Source: Mycolicibacterium stellerae | GTDB lineage: Bacteria; Actinomycetota; Actinomycetes; Mycobacteriales; Mycobacteriaceae | Direction: 5' to 3' | DNA: 62,191 bases | Assembly (NCBI RefSeq): GCF_003719305.1 | Contig: NZ_RARC01000039.1 | Span: 1-62,191, forward strand | Shown here: piece by piece, positions 47,881-56,232 of the stretch | Layout of the letters: each line of letters opens with the position of its first letter | How positions within the stretch are numbered: the stretch's first letter is position 1 | Position numbers and translations under genes: made by a program | Notes under the pieces: model-generated | Database searches by the model: none | The model's input: the letters and a program-made list of their open reading frames with translations, nothing else | Told to the model about the DNA's origin: nothing

Positions 47881-48612
47881 ATGGAAAAGCGAATAATCGC
47901 GCGCGGGCTGCTGTCCGGCGCAATCGCAAGCGTGGCGGCGTTCATCTTCGCCCGCACGTTTGTCGAACCGGTGATCGCCAAGGCGATCGCATACGAGGAA
48001 GCTCAAGAGGCTGGCCACGAGCACGGGGTCGAACTGTTCACCCGGGGTGTGCAGGCCAACATCGGCATGGGGTTCGGCGTGCTGGCATACGGGGTCGCGA
48101 TGGGGGCGTTGTTCGCGGTTGCGTACTGCGTCGTGTACGGCCGCGTCGGGAACCTGTCCCCGCGACTGCTGTCCGTGCTGCTGGCAGGCGGAATGTTTCT
48201 GTCGCTCTATGTGATTCCGTTCCTGAAGTACCCAGCCAGTCCGCCCGCGGTCAGCCTCGATGAGACGATCCGGCAGCGCACCCTGCTCTACCTGATGATG
48301 GTGGTGCTTTCGGTAGTGCTGCTCGCCGCTGCCGTATGGTTGGGCCGCAATCTGACGGAGCGGTACGGCGCGTGGAGCGCAACACTCGTCGCGGCCGCGG
48401 CCTATATCGTTGCCGTCGCGATCGTGATGCTGCTGCTGCCCACCATCGATGAGACGCCTGGCGACTTCCCGGCCGAGGTCCTTTACGAATTCCGGCTCTA
48501 TTCGCTTGGCACTCAGTTCGTTTTGTGGGCGATCATCGCGGTGGTGTTCGGCTCGACCGTGCAACGACTGCTCGGTGAGCCAACGCGGCAGGAGACGTTC
48601 ACGTCCGTATGA
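47881..48612 (+). CDS. cbtA: Cobalt transporter subunit CbtA
   Basis: 243 codons. About six hydrophobic segments; a cytoplasmic or periplasmic loop has EEAQEAGHEHGVELFTR (~41-57), with several His and Glu residues that may bind metal. The protein has the CbtA build and always pairs with CbtB. It is expected to bring in cobalt for cobalamin synthesis. The stop overlaps the next gene's start (ATGA). Confidence 0.87.
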   Translation: MEKRIIARGLLSGAIASVAAFIFARTFVEPVIAKAIAYEEAQEAGHEHGVELFTRGVQANIGMGFGVLAYGVAMGALFAVAYCVVYGRVGNLSPRLLSVLLAGGMFLSLYVIPFLKYPASPPAVSLDETIRQRTLLYLMMVVLSVVLLAAAVWLGRNLTERYGAWSATLVAAAAYIVAVAIVMLLLPTIDETPGDFPAEVLYEFRLYSLGTQFVLWAIIAVVFGSTVQRLLGEPTRQETFTSV

Positions 48613-49160
48613 GTGAGGTCGTCCGGCTGACACTCGTGTCGCATGCCATGACCGACGCGATGTCGGCCGGACGATTCCCTACCGATGAGCCGCTGAACTC
48701 GGTGGGGCACCGCCAGGTCGACGCATCAATCGAGCTTGGAGTCACCGACAGCGCCTTCTGCGGGCCCGAGAAGCGCGCCAGGCAGACCGCGGAGCTCCTC
48801 GGCCTGCAGGCGAGCATCGAGCACCGGCTGGCCGACCTGGACTGCGGCCGATGGCGTGGCGATGTGCTCGGTGGCGTGCGGCCAGCGGACCTCGCCATTT
48901 GGCTCACCGATCCGGGTCGGGCGCCGCACGGTGGCGAATCCATCGTCGAGCTGGTCAGCCGCGTGCGTGACTGGATGGACACGTTGACCACCCGTCACAG
49001 CCGGCTGGTTGCCGTCACACATCCCGCTGTCGTACGCGCCGCAATCCTGGTGGCACTAGATGCGCCGCCGAAGTCGTTCTGGCGCATCGACATTGCGCCG
49101 GTGAGCCGAACTGTCATGCACTTCCGCGGTCACGCGTGGAACCTGCGCACCACAAAGTGA
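48609..49160 (+). CDS. Histidine phosphatase-family protein in the cobalt operon
   Basis: 183 codons, ATG overlapping the cbtA stop. The family's RHG motif is degenerate: LVSHAMTDA has the catalytic His (H12) but Ser and Ala in place of Arg and Gly. The second Arg (KRARQTA) and second His (VTHPAVVRA) remain, so activity is possible. Position under the riboswitch suggests an alpha-ribazole-phosphatase-like (CobC-like) role in cobalamin assembly, by inference only. A generic phosphatase is the alternative. Confidence 0.75.
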   Translation: MSEVVRLTLVSHAMTDAMSAGRFPTDEPLNSVGHRQVDASIELGVTDSAFCGPEKRARQTAELLGLQASIEHRLADLDCGRWRGDVLGGVRPADLAIWLTDPGRAPHGGESIVELVSRVRDWMDTLTTRHSRLVAVTHPAVVRAAILVALDAPPKSFWRIDIAPVSRTVMHFRGHAWNLRTTK

Positions 49161-49161
49161 A

Positions 49162-50502
49162 TCAGCCGGCGGGTACCAGATCGAAGGTCTGGTGCACGAT
49201 CGACAGCAGCCAGGCCGCCGCGGTCTGACTCCGGAACTTGGGCCAATTCAGCTGGAAGCTGACGACATACGGTTGTCCGGTGCGATCGACGGCATACCAG
49301 CTGAACGTCAGGTCACCGGGCAAGTTGCCGCCCTTTGCGCCGATATACGGCCACTTGTCGCGATCCAGATCGATTCCGGGGATGGCCGAAAGGATCTGTT
49401 TCACCGGTGCCGCCGCGCCGACCGCTGAAGCCTGAAGCGCGGCATGCACCCGGCAGATGTCGGCCGCAGAGCCGTACCATTCGGCGCCGATGTCCGACGC
49501 CGGGGTGTGGGTTCGTTGCGGATCCGGGTCGTAGGGGCGGGAATTCGTCTGGTTGAACAGTTGTGCGCGCCCCGTCGACGATGACGACACCCTCTGCCAC
49601 TGGTCGCGCAGATTCGGCTTGCCCCAACCGACCGAGAACAACTCGTGGGTGGTCGGAAACGGTGTCATGCTGCCCGGATCGTGGTGTCCCGCGGTGATCA
49701 GCGCACGCTCGACGGCACCTGGGCCGAGCCGTTGGATCAACAGGTCGGTGGCCATGTTGTCGCTAGCGGAGATCATCTGCTGCGCGGCCGTCCGCACCGA
49801 AACCGTGCTGCCGTTGGGTACTTCGTCGAGACCGGCGGCGCCGACGAGTTTACCTTCCTTTGTCACCGTGAGCTGGTCGTCCCAGCTGACGGTGCCGGCC
49901 TTTACTGACTCTGAAACGGCAAGCAGCACATAAAGCTTGAAGATCGATGCCAGCGGAAGTGACAGGTCGGTGTTGGTGCCCGCAATCGGTACGCACTTCC
50001 CGGCTGACCCGTTCGCGATGACCTTCGAAACCTGATAGGAGTATTTCGCACCCGTCTTGGAGATCTCGGCGTCGATGTCCTTCCACGACTTGATGACGGG
50101 CTCCACCAGCGACACGTTGAACCGGTCGACGAGGCCTTCGTCGTTGGTTCGGAGCTCGATGGTCTGGCCCACCTGGTAGGAGGTCAGCACGTGAAGCGTG
50201 GCGTGCCCGGCGCCGACCTCCAGACCGGTAAGCGCAAATGGACGGTCCCACCAGATCTTGTCCATCGTCACGCCGACGTCGTCCACGATCTTCGGCGCGG
50301 CCAGGGTGCGGACTCCGGTGGGCCCGATCGGCCAGTCGGAGTTGAGCATGTCCATGATCTGCTTGGCGCGCAGACCCTGCGGCGTGTTGGTGTCGATGTG
50401 GATGGTCTGCGCGGCCCCTGCTGGGCCGGCGTCGGCGCAACCGCAAGCCAGGGCGGCAACCAGCGTGAAGACGACCGACAACGAGGTCGCCAGGCGGCTC
50501 AC
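49162..50502 (-). CDS. lpqF: Beta-lactamase-fold lipoprotein LpqF
   Basis: 446 codons from GTG 50502; a longer open frame overlaps mhuD and is not supported. The signal peptide ends with a lipobox-like ACGC (~19-22). Residues ~35-150 are an N-terminal Cnt-like domain; the rest is a class-A beta-lactamase-like domain with SxxK in LASIFKLY, SDN in SASDNMA, and KGG in AKGGNLPG replacing KTG. It matches the mycobacterial lipoprotein LpqF (Rv3593). A role in envelope glycolipid metabolism is reported for relatives, as I recall. Confidence 0.85.
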   Translation of the reverse strand: MSRLATSLSVVFTLVAALACGCADAGPAGAAQTIHIDTNTPQGLRAKQIMDMLNSDWPIGPTGVRTLAAPKIVDDVGVTMDKIWWDRPFALTGLEVGAGHATLHVLTSYQVGQTIELRTNDEGLVDRFNVSLVEPVIKSWKDIDAEISKTGAKYSYQVSKVIANGSAGKCVPIAGTNTDLSLPLASIFKLYVLLAVSESVKAGTVSWDDQLTVTKEGKLVGAAGLDEVPNGSTVSVRTAAQQMISASDNMATDLLIQRLGPGAVERALITAGHHDPGSMTPFPTTHELFSVGWGKPNLRDQWQRVSSSSTGRAQLFNQTNSRPYDPDPQRTHTPASDIGAEWYGSAADICRVHAALQASAVGAAAPVKQILSAIPGIDLDRDKWPYIGAKGGNLPGDLTFSWYAVDRTGQPYVVSFQLNWPKFRSQTAAAWLLSIVHQTFDLVPAG

Positions 50503-50512
50503 CCTGCTCGCG

Positions 50513-50830
50513 TCAGGCCTCCGCGTTTGTCCCCGCAACGTCCAGCACAACCTCGAACTCCAGAAGTGACGCGCCGGTGGCGACCGGATTGGCACGCTGT
50601 CCTGCGTGCGCCTCGACGGCAGGACCGCTCGCCCACGCCTGGAACGCCTCTTCGGAGTCCCACTGCGTTACGACGAAATAGCGATCTTCACCCTTGACCG
50701 GCCGCAGCAGCTGAAAGCCGAGGAAGCCGGGCTGATTGTCGACGGCGTGTGCACGGTGTGCGAACCGCTTCTCCAGTTCCGGACCGGCGTCCGGCGGGAC
50801 CTCGATTGCGTTGATCTTCACCACGGGCAT
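50513..50830 (-). CDS. mhuD: Heme-degrading monooxygenase MhuD
   Basis: 105 codons, nearly identical in length and sequence to M. tuberculosis MhuD (Rv3592). Key residues are in place: N7, W66 and heme-ligand H75. It is a dimeric ABM-fold, IsdG-type enzyme that opens heme to release iron, giving mycobilins without CO. It is divergent from the hydrolase gene by 54 bp, and 10 bp before lpqF. Confidence 0.95.
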   Translation of the reverse strand: MPVVKINAIEVPPDAGPELEKRFAHRAHAVDNQPGFLGFQLLRPVKGEDRYFVVTQWDSEEAFQAWASGPAVEAHAGQRANPVATGASLLEFEVVLDVAGTNAEA

Positions 50831-50884
50831 GCGGCAAGGCTACCGCCTGCACGAAGACCATCCGACGCACCTAGGGTTCCAGTC

Positions 50885-51673
50885 ATGATTCGGGGTCGCC
50901 TCGAGCAATTCGCGCTGCTCACGCGCCGAGGTGGTCACGGCGAGCCGCTCGTGCTCGTGCATGGCCTGATGGGCCGCGGAACCACCTGGACGCGGCAGCT
51001 GCCGTGGCTGACCCGGCACGGCGAGGTGTACACCTACGACGCGCCCTGGCACCGCGGTCGCGACGTCGTCGATCCGTATCCGATCAGCACGGAGCGATTC
51101 GTCGAGGACCTCGGCGAGGCGGTGGCGGCGCTGGGCAGGCCCGCCACCCTCATCGGCCATTCGATGGGCGGCCTGCACTCGTGGTGCCTCGCGGCATCGA
51201 AGCCCGAGCTGGTGACGGGCCTCGTCGTGGAGGACATGGCCCCGGACTTCCGCGGTCGCACCACCGGTCCATGGGAGCCGTGGTTGCACGCCCTTCCGGT
51301 CGAATTCGCATCGGCCCAACAGGTTTACGACGAGTTCGGGACCGTGGCCGGTCAGTACTTCCTCGAGGCCTTCGACCGTGTCGAGACCGGTTGGCGGCTG
51401 CACGGGCACACCAAGGTCTGGATCGACATCGCCGCTCAGTGGGGTACGCGTGACTACTGGGCTCAGTGGCGTGGCGTTCGAGTGCCCGCCTTGCTCATTG
51501 AGGCTGGTAACTCCGTGACGCCACCGGGGCAGATGCGCGAAATGAATGAAACCGGTCACCGGACAACGTATTTGCACGTGCCCGGTGCCGGTCATCTGGT
51601 CCACGACGAGCGGCCGCAGATCTATCGCGACGCTGTGGAGTCTTTCCTAGCGACGCTCGCCGGTGGCGCCTGA
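50885..51673 (+). CDS. Alpha/beta hydrolase (Rv3591c-like)
   Basis: 262 codons from ATG 50885; the frame extends upstream across mhuD antisense and is not native. Oxyanion HGLMGRG, nucleophile Ser in GHSMGG (~97), and a late GAGHLVHDE with catalytic His. Cytoplasmic, no signal peptide. The orthologue sits beside mhuD in M. tuberculosis. Substrate unknown. The 3' end overlaps the opposing small membrane gene by 27 bp. Confidence 0.85.
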   Translation: MIRGRLEQFALLTRRGGHGEPLVLVHGLMGRGTTWTRQLPWLTRHGEVYTYDAPWHRGRDVVDPYPISTERFVEDLGEAVAALGRPATLIGHSMGGLHSWCLAASKPELVTGLVVEDMAPDFRGRTTGPWEPWLHALPVEFASAQQVYDEFGTVAGQYFLEAFDRVETGWRLHGHTKVWIDIAAQWGTRDYWAQWRGVRVPALLIEAGNSVTPPGQMREMNETGHRTTYLHVPGAGHLVHDERPQIYRDAVESFLATLAGGA

Positions 51674-51901
51674 AGCGGGCCAGACCGGCTGCTTCTCGAA
51701 CCGGGTGCGGATCGCGTCGACGTCGTGCGCGACGCGGAACCCGTCACGGTCGTCCTCGAACAGCCTGCCGACCAACGGTGCGGACCACCGGAACTGGTCG
51801 AACCGGATTCGAAGCGAGTCGGAACGGTGCGCGGCCCAGCTCAGCGTCGCGGCAACCGCAAAGGGTGCGATCAGGATCAGAAATGTGATTGCTGTACTCA
51901 T
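51647..51901 (-). CDS. Small single-pass membrane protein, hypothetical
   Basis: 84 codons. One hydrophobic segment at the extreme N-terminus (~3-24), then a basic, soluble tail rich in Arg and Asp with VRTRFE-like and VGRLFEDD elements. The start codon forms part of a perfect 10-bp inverted repeat with the start of the divergent GlxA-type regulator. It overlaps the 3' end of the hydrolase on the other strand. Coding nature is plausible but unproven. Confidence 0.5.
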   Translation of the reverse strand: MSTAITFLILIAPFAVAATLSWAAHRSDSLRIRFDQFRWSAPLVGRLFEDDRDGFRVAHDVDAIRTRFEKQPVWPASGATGERR

Positions 51902-51973
51902 GGCAGTAATGCTTCACTGATGCATATCCCGCCAACAGTGGCAGCAGCGACAGCGTACGATAAGATACTGCCA
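51899..51973. promoter_or_regulatory. Symmetric divergent promoter with 10-bp inverted repeat at both start codons
   Basis: TACTGCCATG occurs on the plus strand at 51966-51975 and on the minus strand at 51908-51899; each copy ends in the gene's own ATG. On the plus side TAAGAT (51961-51966) has the spacing of a -10 for a leaderless start at 51973. The symmetry suggests a shared operator or simply mirrored leaderless promoters. Confidence 0.5.
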
Positions 51974-52950
51974 TGGCAATTGAGAAGGTATCGGCGCTGG
52001 TGCTGGACCGCCTGGCTGTCTTCGAGTTCGGCGTGATCTGCGAGGTGTTCGGAATCGACCGGTCCGCCGACGGGGTCCCCAACTTCGATTTCAAGGTGTG
52101 CGGGCCCGAGGCCGGCAAGCCGATCAGCACCTCGGTGGGCGCGTCGCTCACCCCTGACCATGGCCTCGACGGTCTCATCGGCGCAGACCTGGTCGCGATC
52201 CCGGCGATCGCCGGGTCGGAATACCTGCCCGAAGCGCTGGAGGCGGTCAAGGCCGCGGCCGACGCGGGCGCGATCATCCTGACCGTGTGCTCGGGGGCTT
52301 TCGTCGCGGGAGAGGCCGGGCTGTTGGACGGCCGCCCCTGCACCACCCACTGGATGCACGCCGACGAGTTGGCCCGCCGGTTCCCGACCGCCAAGGTGGA
52401 CCGCAACGTGCTGTTTGTCGACGACGGCAACCTGATCACCAGCGCAGGCACGGCGGCGGGCATCGACGCGTGCCTGCACCTGGTCCGTCGCGAGCTCGGC
52501 AGCGAGGTCACCAACAAAATCGCCAGACGAATGGTGGTCCCGCCTCAGCGTGACGGCGGCCAGCGGCAGTACATCGATCAGCCCATCCCGGTCCGCTGCT
52601 CGGAAGGCTTTGCGCCGCAACTGGACTGGATCCTGGCCAATCTCCACACACCGCACACCGTTGCCGGGCTTGCGCGTCGCGCGAACATGTCGGCGCGCAC
52701 CTTTGCACGACGATTCGTCGATGAGACCGGCACGACGCCGATGCAGTGGGTGACCGACCAGCGCGTGCTCTACGCCAGGCGGCTGCTCGAGGAGAGCGAC
52801 CTCGACATCGACCAGATCGCCGACCGGTCGGGTTTCGGCACCGCGACGCTGCTGCGTCACCACTTCCGCCGGATCATCGGCGTCACACCGTCGGACTATC
52901 GGCGCAGCTTCGCCTGCAGCGTGGACTCGGAGTGCGCCAAGACTGCCTAG
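51973..52950 (+). CDS. GlxA-type transcriptional regulator (DJ-1/PfpI plus AraC)
   Basis: 325 codons. N-terminal class-I glutamine amidotransferase-like sensor domain with the nucleophile-elbow Cys in TVCSGAF (~103), then two AraC helix-turn-helix motifs: GLARRANMSARTFARRF (~233-249) and the classical IADRSGFGTATLLRHHFRR. Such regulators control catabolic or detoxification genes near them. Likely leaderless (see the promoter at 51961). It may act on the divergent small membrane gene or on itself. Confidence 0.88.
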   Translation: MAIEKVSALVLDRLAVFEFGVICEVFGIDRSADGVPNFDFKVCGPEAGKPISTSVGASLTPDHGLDGLIGADLVAIPAIAGSEYLPEALEAVKAAADAGAIILTVCSGAFVAGEAGLLDGRPCTTHWMHADELARRFPTAKVDRNVLFVDDGNLITSAGTAAGIDACLHLVRRELGSEVTNKIARRMVVPPQRDGGQRQYIDQPIPVRCSEGFAPQLDWILANLHTPHTVAGLARRANMSARTFARRFVDETGTTPMQWVTDQRVLYARRLLEESDLDIDQIADRSGFGTATLLRHHFRRIIGVTPSDYRRSFACSVDSECAKTA

Positions 52951-52991
52951 CCGAATCGGCCGGCGCCAAAGCTACGTGGAAGAATCGGCCC

Positions 52992-53858
52992 GTGGCGGGC
53001 AATTCTGCTGCGGCCTATGCACGTTTCGAGCTGAACCGCGTCCGGGACGACCCAGAGGCGCGGTTCTTGCTGATGCGCCGACTCTACGAGGTCCCGCGGG
53101 AATTCGACCGGGGATACCTCCCGTATCGGCGCGCAACATCGGCATTCATGAACTGGCAACTCCGACGCGGACTTCTGAACCCACCAAGCCATCGGCGGCC
53201 CGGCAGTCCGTGGTGGCGGGCGTTGAACGAGGCGTTGTTGCGCGACACCGCAGAAGCCCGCGCATTGGCGTTCGGTTACGACGGCGAACCCAGCCGGAAC
53301 GCGGTGGCCGCGCACCTCGATTTCATCAACCGACCCACCGCGCGCAACTGGTACCGCGCACACAACGCCAGCATCGCAGCGGGCTACCTGGACAACGAGG
53401 CGCTCGCCGCAGAGGAGGACCGGGTGGAACGCTTCTTCATCAACGTCGTCCTGGTGCGGGTGCTCTTCGCGCATGCACTTGTGGCCGCACCCCAGCTTGC
53501 GTTGGGCCGACTCGCGCCGGTGGGTCGCCCGGCGGGAGATCCCCGCGTCGGCATGACCGGCATCTTCCTGTCCCTGTCGCGAGTGCTACCCGACACGTAT
53601 CCGCTCGGCGACGACGTCGAAACCTACGTGGCGATCGAGCACGGATTCGGGCACATGCTCGACATCGGCATCATCGCGCCGAGGTTCACCCGCCTCTACG
53701 ACTGGTCCGCGGACGTTCTTTCGCTGCCAGGGCTTCGGGGCTTGGTGGACGGCAGCACGCCAACGTATGCATGGGATTCGAAAGACGACGCCGATGTGTG
53801 GGACTTCAAGCCGTCGAGGCTCGCACGACTTGTCCGGCGCATCGTTCCCGCCGGTTAG
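52992..53858 (+). CDS. Hypothetical mycobacterial protein
   Basis: 288 codons from GTG 52992; the longer open frame upstream runs through the regulator gene and is not native. Soluble and mostly helical, with no catalytic motif I recognise. Arg-rich near the start (RRLYEVPREFDRGY), Trp-rich in the middle and end (WWRAL, NWYRAHN, YAWDSKDD). It starts 41 bp after the GlxA-type regulator. A similar open frame is not known to me by name; function unknown. Confidence 0.6.
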   Translation: MAGNSAAAYARFELNRVRDDPEARFLLMRRLYEVPREFDRGYLPYRRATSAFMNWQLRRGLLNPPSHRRPGSPWWRALNEALLRDTAEARALAFGYDGEPSRNAVAAHLDFINRPTARNWYRAHNASIAAGYLDNEALAAEEDRVERFFINVVLVRVLFAHALVAAPQLALGRLAPVGRPAGDPRVGMTGIFLSLSRVLPDTYPLGDDVETYVAIEHGFGHMLDIGIIAPRFTRLYDWSADVLSLPGLRGLVDGSTPTYAWDSKDDADVWDFKPSRLARLVRRIVPAG

Positions 53859-54721
53859 CCGCCTTCGCCCGCAAGCGCGAAGCGGCCGTCGGCCGTCTGC
53901 TCGACCAACCCGTCGACAAGCAGTGAGTCCAGCGCGCGGTCACGCTGAGCCGTGTCGGTAAGCCAGGCGATATCGAGTTCGGCACGGGTTACCGGAGAGT
54001 CGTTGCCGCGCAGAACATCCAGCAGTCGTCCGCGCACTTGCCGGTCGGTGCCCGCATAGCGCTGGGTGCGCCTGCTCTGCGTGGTGGCGGCCGGATAGCC
54101 TGCCGACCGCCACGCGCACACGCTCAGCGGGCAGATGCCGCAGCGCGGCGACCGTGCGGTGCACACCGTCGCGCCCAGCTCCATAAGAGCGATCGAAAAG
54201 CGCGGCGCGTCAGCATCATCGGGCAGCAGGGCGGCGACGTCGTCGAGATCGCGAGCCGACGACGCGGAGTCGGCCCTGCCGTGCACGGCCCTGGCGACCA
54301 CGCGACGCACGTTCGTGTCGACGACCGGCACCCGCTGCCGATATGCGAAGCACGCGACCGCACGCGCGGTGTATGCGCCGATCCCCGGCAGCGACAGCAG
54401 GGTTTCGACGTCCGATGGCACGACGTCGTCGTGCTCGCCCACGATCGCGACCGCGCATTCGTGCAGCCGCTTCGCCCTGCGCGGATAGCCAAGCTTGCCC
54501 CATGCGCGTAACACGTCGGCCGCGCTCGCCGCTGCGGTGGCCGACGGTGTTGGCCAGCGCGCCACCCAGGCCTGCCAGATCGGCTCGACCCGGGCTACCG
54601 GTGTCTGCTGCAGCATGAACTCGCTGACCAGCACCTGCCATGGCGTCACGCCGGGCCTGCGCCACGGCAGGTCGCGCTGCTCGCGCTCATACCAACCCAG
54701 AAGCTCGGTCGACGGGATCAT
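53855..54721 (-). CDS. mutY: A/G-specific adenine glycosylase MutY
   Basis: 288 codons from ATG 54721. Helix-hairpin-helix LPGIGAYTARAV with catalytic Asp in VVDTNVRRV; the Fe-S cluster cysteines read C-x6-C-x2-C-x4-C (CTARSPRC, GI, CPLSVC). The last spacing is one shorter than the classic C-x5-C. It removes adenine opposite 8-oxoguanine. The C-terminal 8-oxoG-recognition domain found in E. coli MutY is largely absent, as in mycobacteria. It converges with the upstream gene (3-bp stop overlap). Confidence 0.93.
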   Translation of the reverse strand: MIPSTELLGWYEREQRDLPWRRPGVTPWQVLVSEFMLQQTPVARVEPIWQAWVARWPTPSATAAASAADVLRAWGKLGYPRRAKRLHECAVAIVGEHDDVVPSDVETLLSLPGIGAYTARAVACFAYRQRVPVVDTNVRRVVARAVHGRADSASSARDLDDVAALLPDDADAPRFSIALMELGATVCTARSPRCGICPLSVCAWRSAGYPAATTQSRRTQRYAGTDRQVRGRLLDVLRGNDSPVTRAELDIAWLTDTAQRDRALDSLLVDGLVEQTADGRFALAGEGG

Positions 54722-54749
54722 GCACCCGCACTCCGGCACAATGTCGGGC

Positions 54750-55370
54750 ATGCCCAATACAAATCCGTTGACCGCATGGAAGGCACTCAGGGAGGGTAAC
54801 GAGCGATTCGTCGCGGGAAAGCCCGAACATCCCAGCCAGAGCATCGAGTATCGGGCGGCACTTGCCGAGGGCCAGAAGCCGACGGCGGTGCTCTTCGGGT
54901 GCGCAGACAGCCGGGTGGCCGCCGAGATCATCTTCGACCAGGGCCTCGGAGACATGTTCGTGGTGCGCACCGCCGGCCACGTCATCGACTCGGCGGTACT
55001 GGGCTCGATCGAGTACGCGGTCACCGTGTTGAACGTTCCGCTCATCGTCGTGCTGGGCCATGACAGCTGCGGCGCGGTCAAGGCGACGATGACGGCTCTC
55101 GACGACGGTGTGGTGCCCGCAGGCTACGTCCGCGATGTGGTGGAACGGGTAACGCCGTCCATCCTCATCGGCCGCCGCGAGGGACTGACCAGCCCCGACG
55201 AGTTCGAGGCCAGACACGTCACCGAGACGGCGGCACAACTGCGTGCCCGGTCGACCGCGATCGCCGAACGCCTCGAGGCCGGGACGTTGGCCATCGCCTG
55301 CCTCACCTACCGCCTCGCCGACGGGCGAGCCGCTCTGCGGGACCATCTGGGTGACATCGGCGACGGCTGA
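54750..55370 (+). CDS. canB: Beta-carbonic anhydrase
   Basis: 206 codons from ATG 54750; MSGMPNTNPL at 54741 is possible, but the M. tuberculosis orthologue begins MPNTNP. Zinc ligands: Cys in GCADSR, then H and C in GHDSCGAV. It interconverts CO2 and bicarbonate. It is divergent from mutY (28-bp gap). Length standard; corresponds to Rv3588c. Confidence 0.95.
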   Translation: MPNTNPLTAWKALREGNERFVAGKPEHPSQSIEYRAALAEGQKPTAVLFGCADSRVAAEIIFDQGLGDMFVVRTAGHVIDSAVLGSIEYAVTVLNVPLIVVLGHDSCGAVKATMTALDDGVVPAGYVRDVVERVTPSILIGRREGLTSPDEFEARHVTETAAQLRARSTAIAERLEAGTLAIACLTYRLADGRAALRDHLGDIGDG

Positions 55371-55455
55371 CCCCCGGCCCACTTCGTGAAAGCGCGCGGC
55401 CGACACGCCGGGTCACCTCGAACGATTGTGCGTGACCTGGCCTTACCGTGAGTCT

Positions 55456-56232
55456 GTGCTGGATCTAGAGCCGCATGGCCCACTACCCACCCAGATCTAC
55501 TGGCGCCGCAGGGCACTTGCCATCGGTATCGCGGTCCTCGTCGTCGGCGTCATCGCCGCGGTCGTGGTGATGATCGTGATGAACACCGGCACCGAGGCGA
55601 AGAACGCCGACAAGCCGTCACCAGCGCCCGCCGCAGCGCCGACACCGCTGCCGGGAGAAAACCCTGAGGTCAAGACGCCGGTCGTGCCACCCGCCGTCAG
55701 CGCACCCGCCCCGACGCCGACTCCGACGGCTGCCGTCACCCCACCGCCAGTGCTGGAGGAGGGCGACGACTGCCCGGACTCGACGTTGGCCGTCAAGGGC
55801 ATCACCAGCCAGCCGGAATACGTGGTCGGCGATCAGCCGAAGTTCACCATGGTCGTCACCAACATCGGCCTGGTGGCCTGCAAACGTGATGTCGGCGCCG
55901 CGGTGCTGGCCGCATACGTCTACGGCCTCGACAACACCCGGCTTTGGTCGAACCTGGACTGCGCGCCGTCGAACGAGACGCTGGTCAAGACGTTCAACCC
56001 CGGTGAGCAGGTGACCACCGAGGTGACGTGGACGGGGATGGGCTCGGCGCCTGGATGTCCGCTGCCTCGCCAGCCGATCGGGCCCGGCACGTACAACCTG
56101 ATCGTCCAACTGGGCAATCTGCGGTCTGCGACCATGCCGTTCATCCTCGCTGCGCCCGCACCGCAGGCAGAGGCCCCGGCACCCGCAGAAGGCGCTCCCG
56201 CGCCCGAGCAGGCGCCCGCACCGGCCGGCTAG
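55456..56232 (+). CDS. Proline-rich, membrane-anchored extracytoplasmic protein (Rv3587c-like)
   Basis: 258 codons from GTG 55456. Short cytoplasmic N-terminus, one membrane segment (~22-48), an Ala/Pro/Thr-rich linker (~60-95), then a beta-sandwich-like domain (~105-230) with two cysteines (CPDSTLAV and DCAPSNE) that could form a disulfide, and an APAPEQAPAP tail. Matches the conserved mycobacterial protein Rv3587c between canB and disA. Function unknown. Convergent with disA. Confidence 0.85.
   Translation: MLDLEPHGPLPTQIYWRRRALAIGIAVLVVGVIAAVVVMIVMNTGTEAKNADKPSPAPAAAPTPLPGENPEVKTPVVPPAVSAPAPTPTPTAAVTPPPVLEEGDDCPDSTLAVKGITSQPEYVVGDQPKFTMVVTNIGLVACKRDVGAAVLAAYVYGLDNTRLWSNLDCAPSNETLVKTFNPGEQVTTEVTWTGMGSAPGCPLPRQPIGPGTYNLIVQLGNLRSATMPFILAAPAPQAEAPAPAEGAPAPEQAPAPAG

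Noticed and set aside
50503..50595. Longer N-terminus for lpqF
   Set aside because: It would overlap mhuD and place ~31 basic residues before the signal peptide; GTG 50502 gives a proper lipoprotein signal.
54722..55081. Longer N-terminus for mutY
   Set aside because: It would run across the canB promoter and coding start; ATG 54721 gives the family start.
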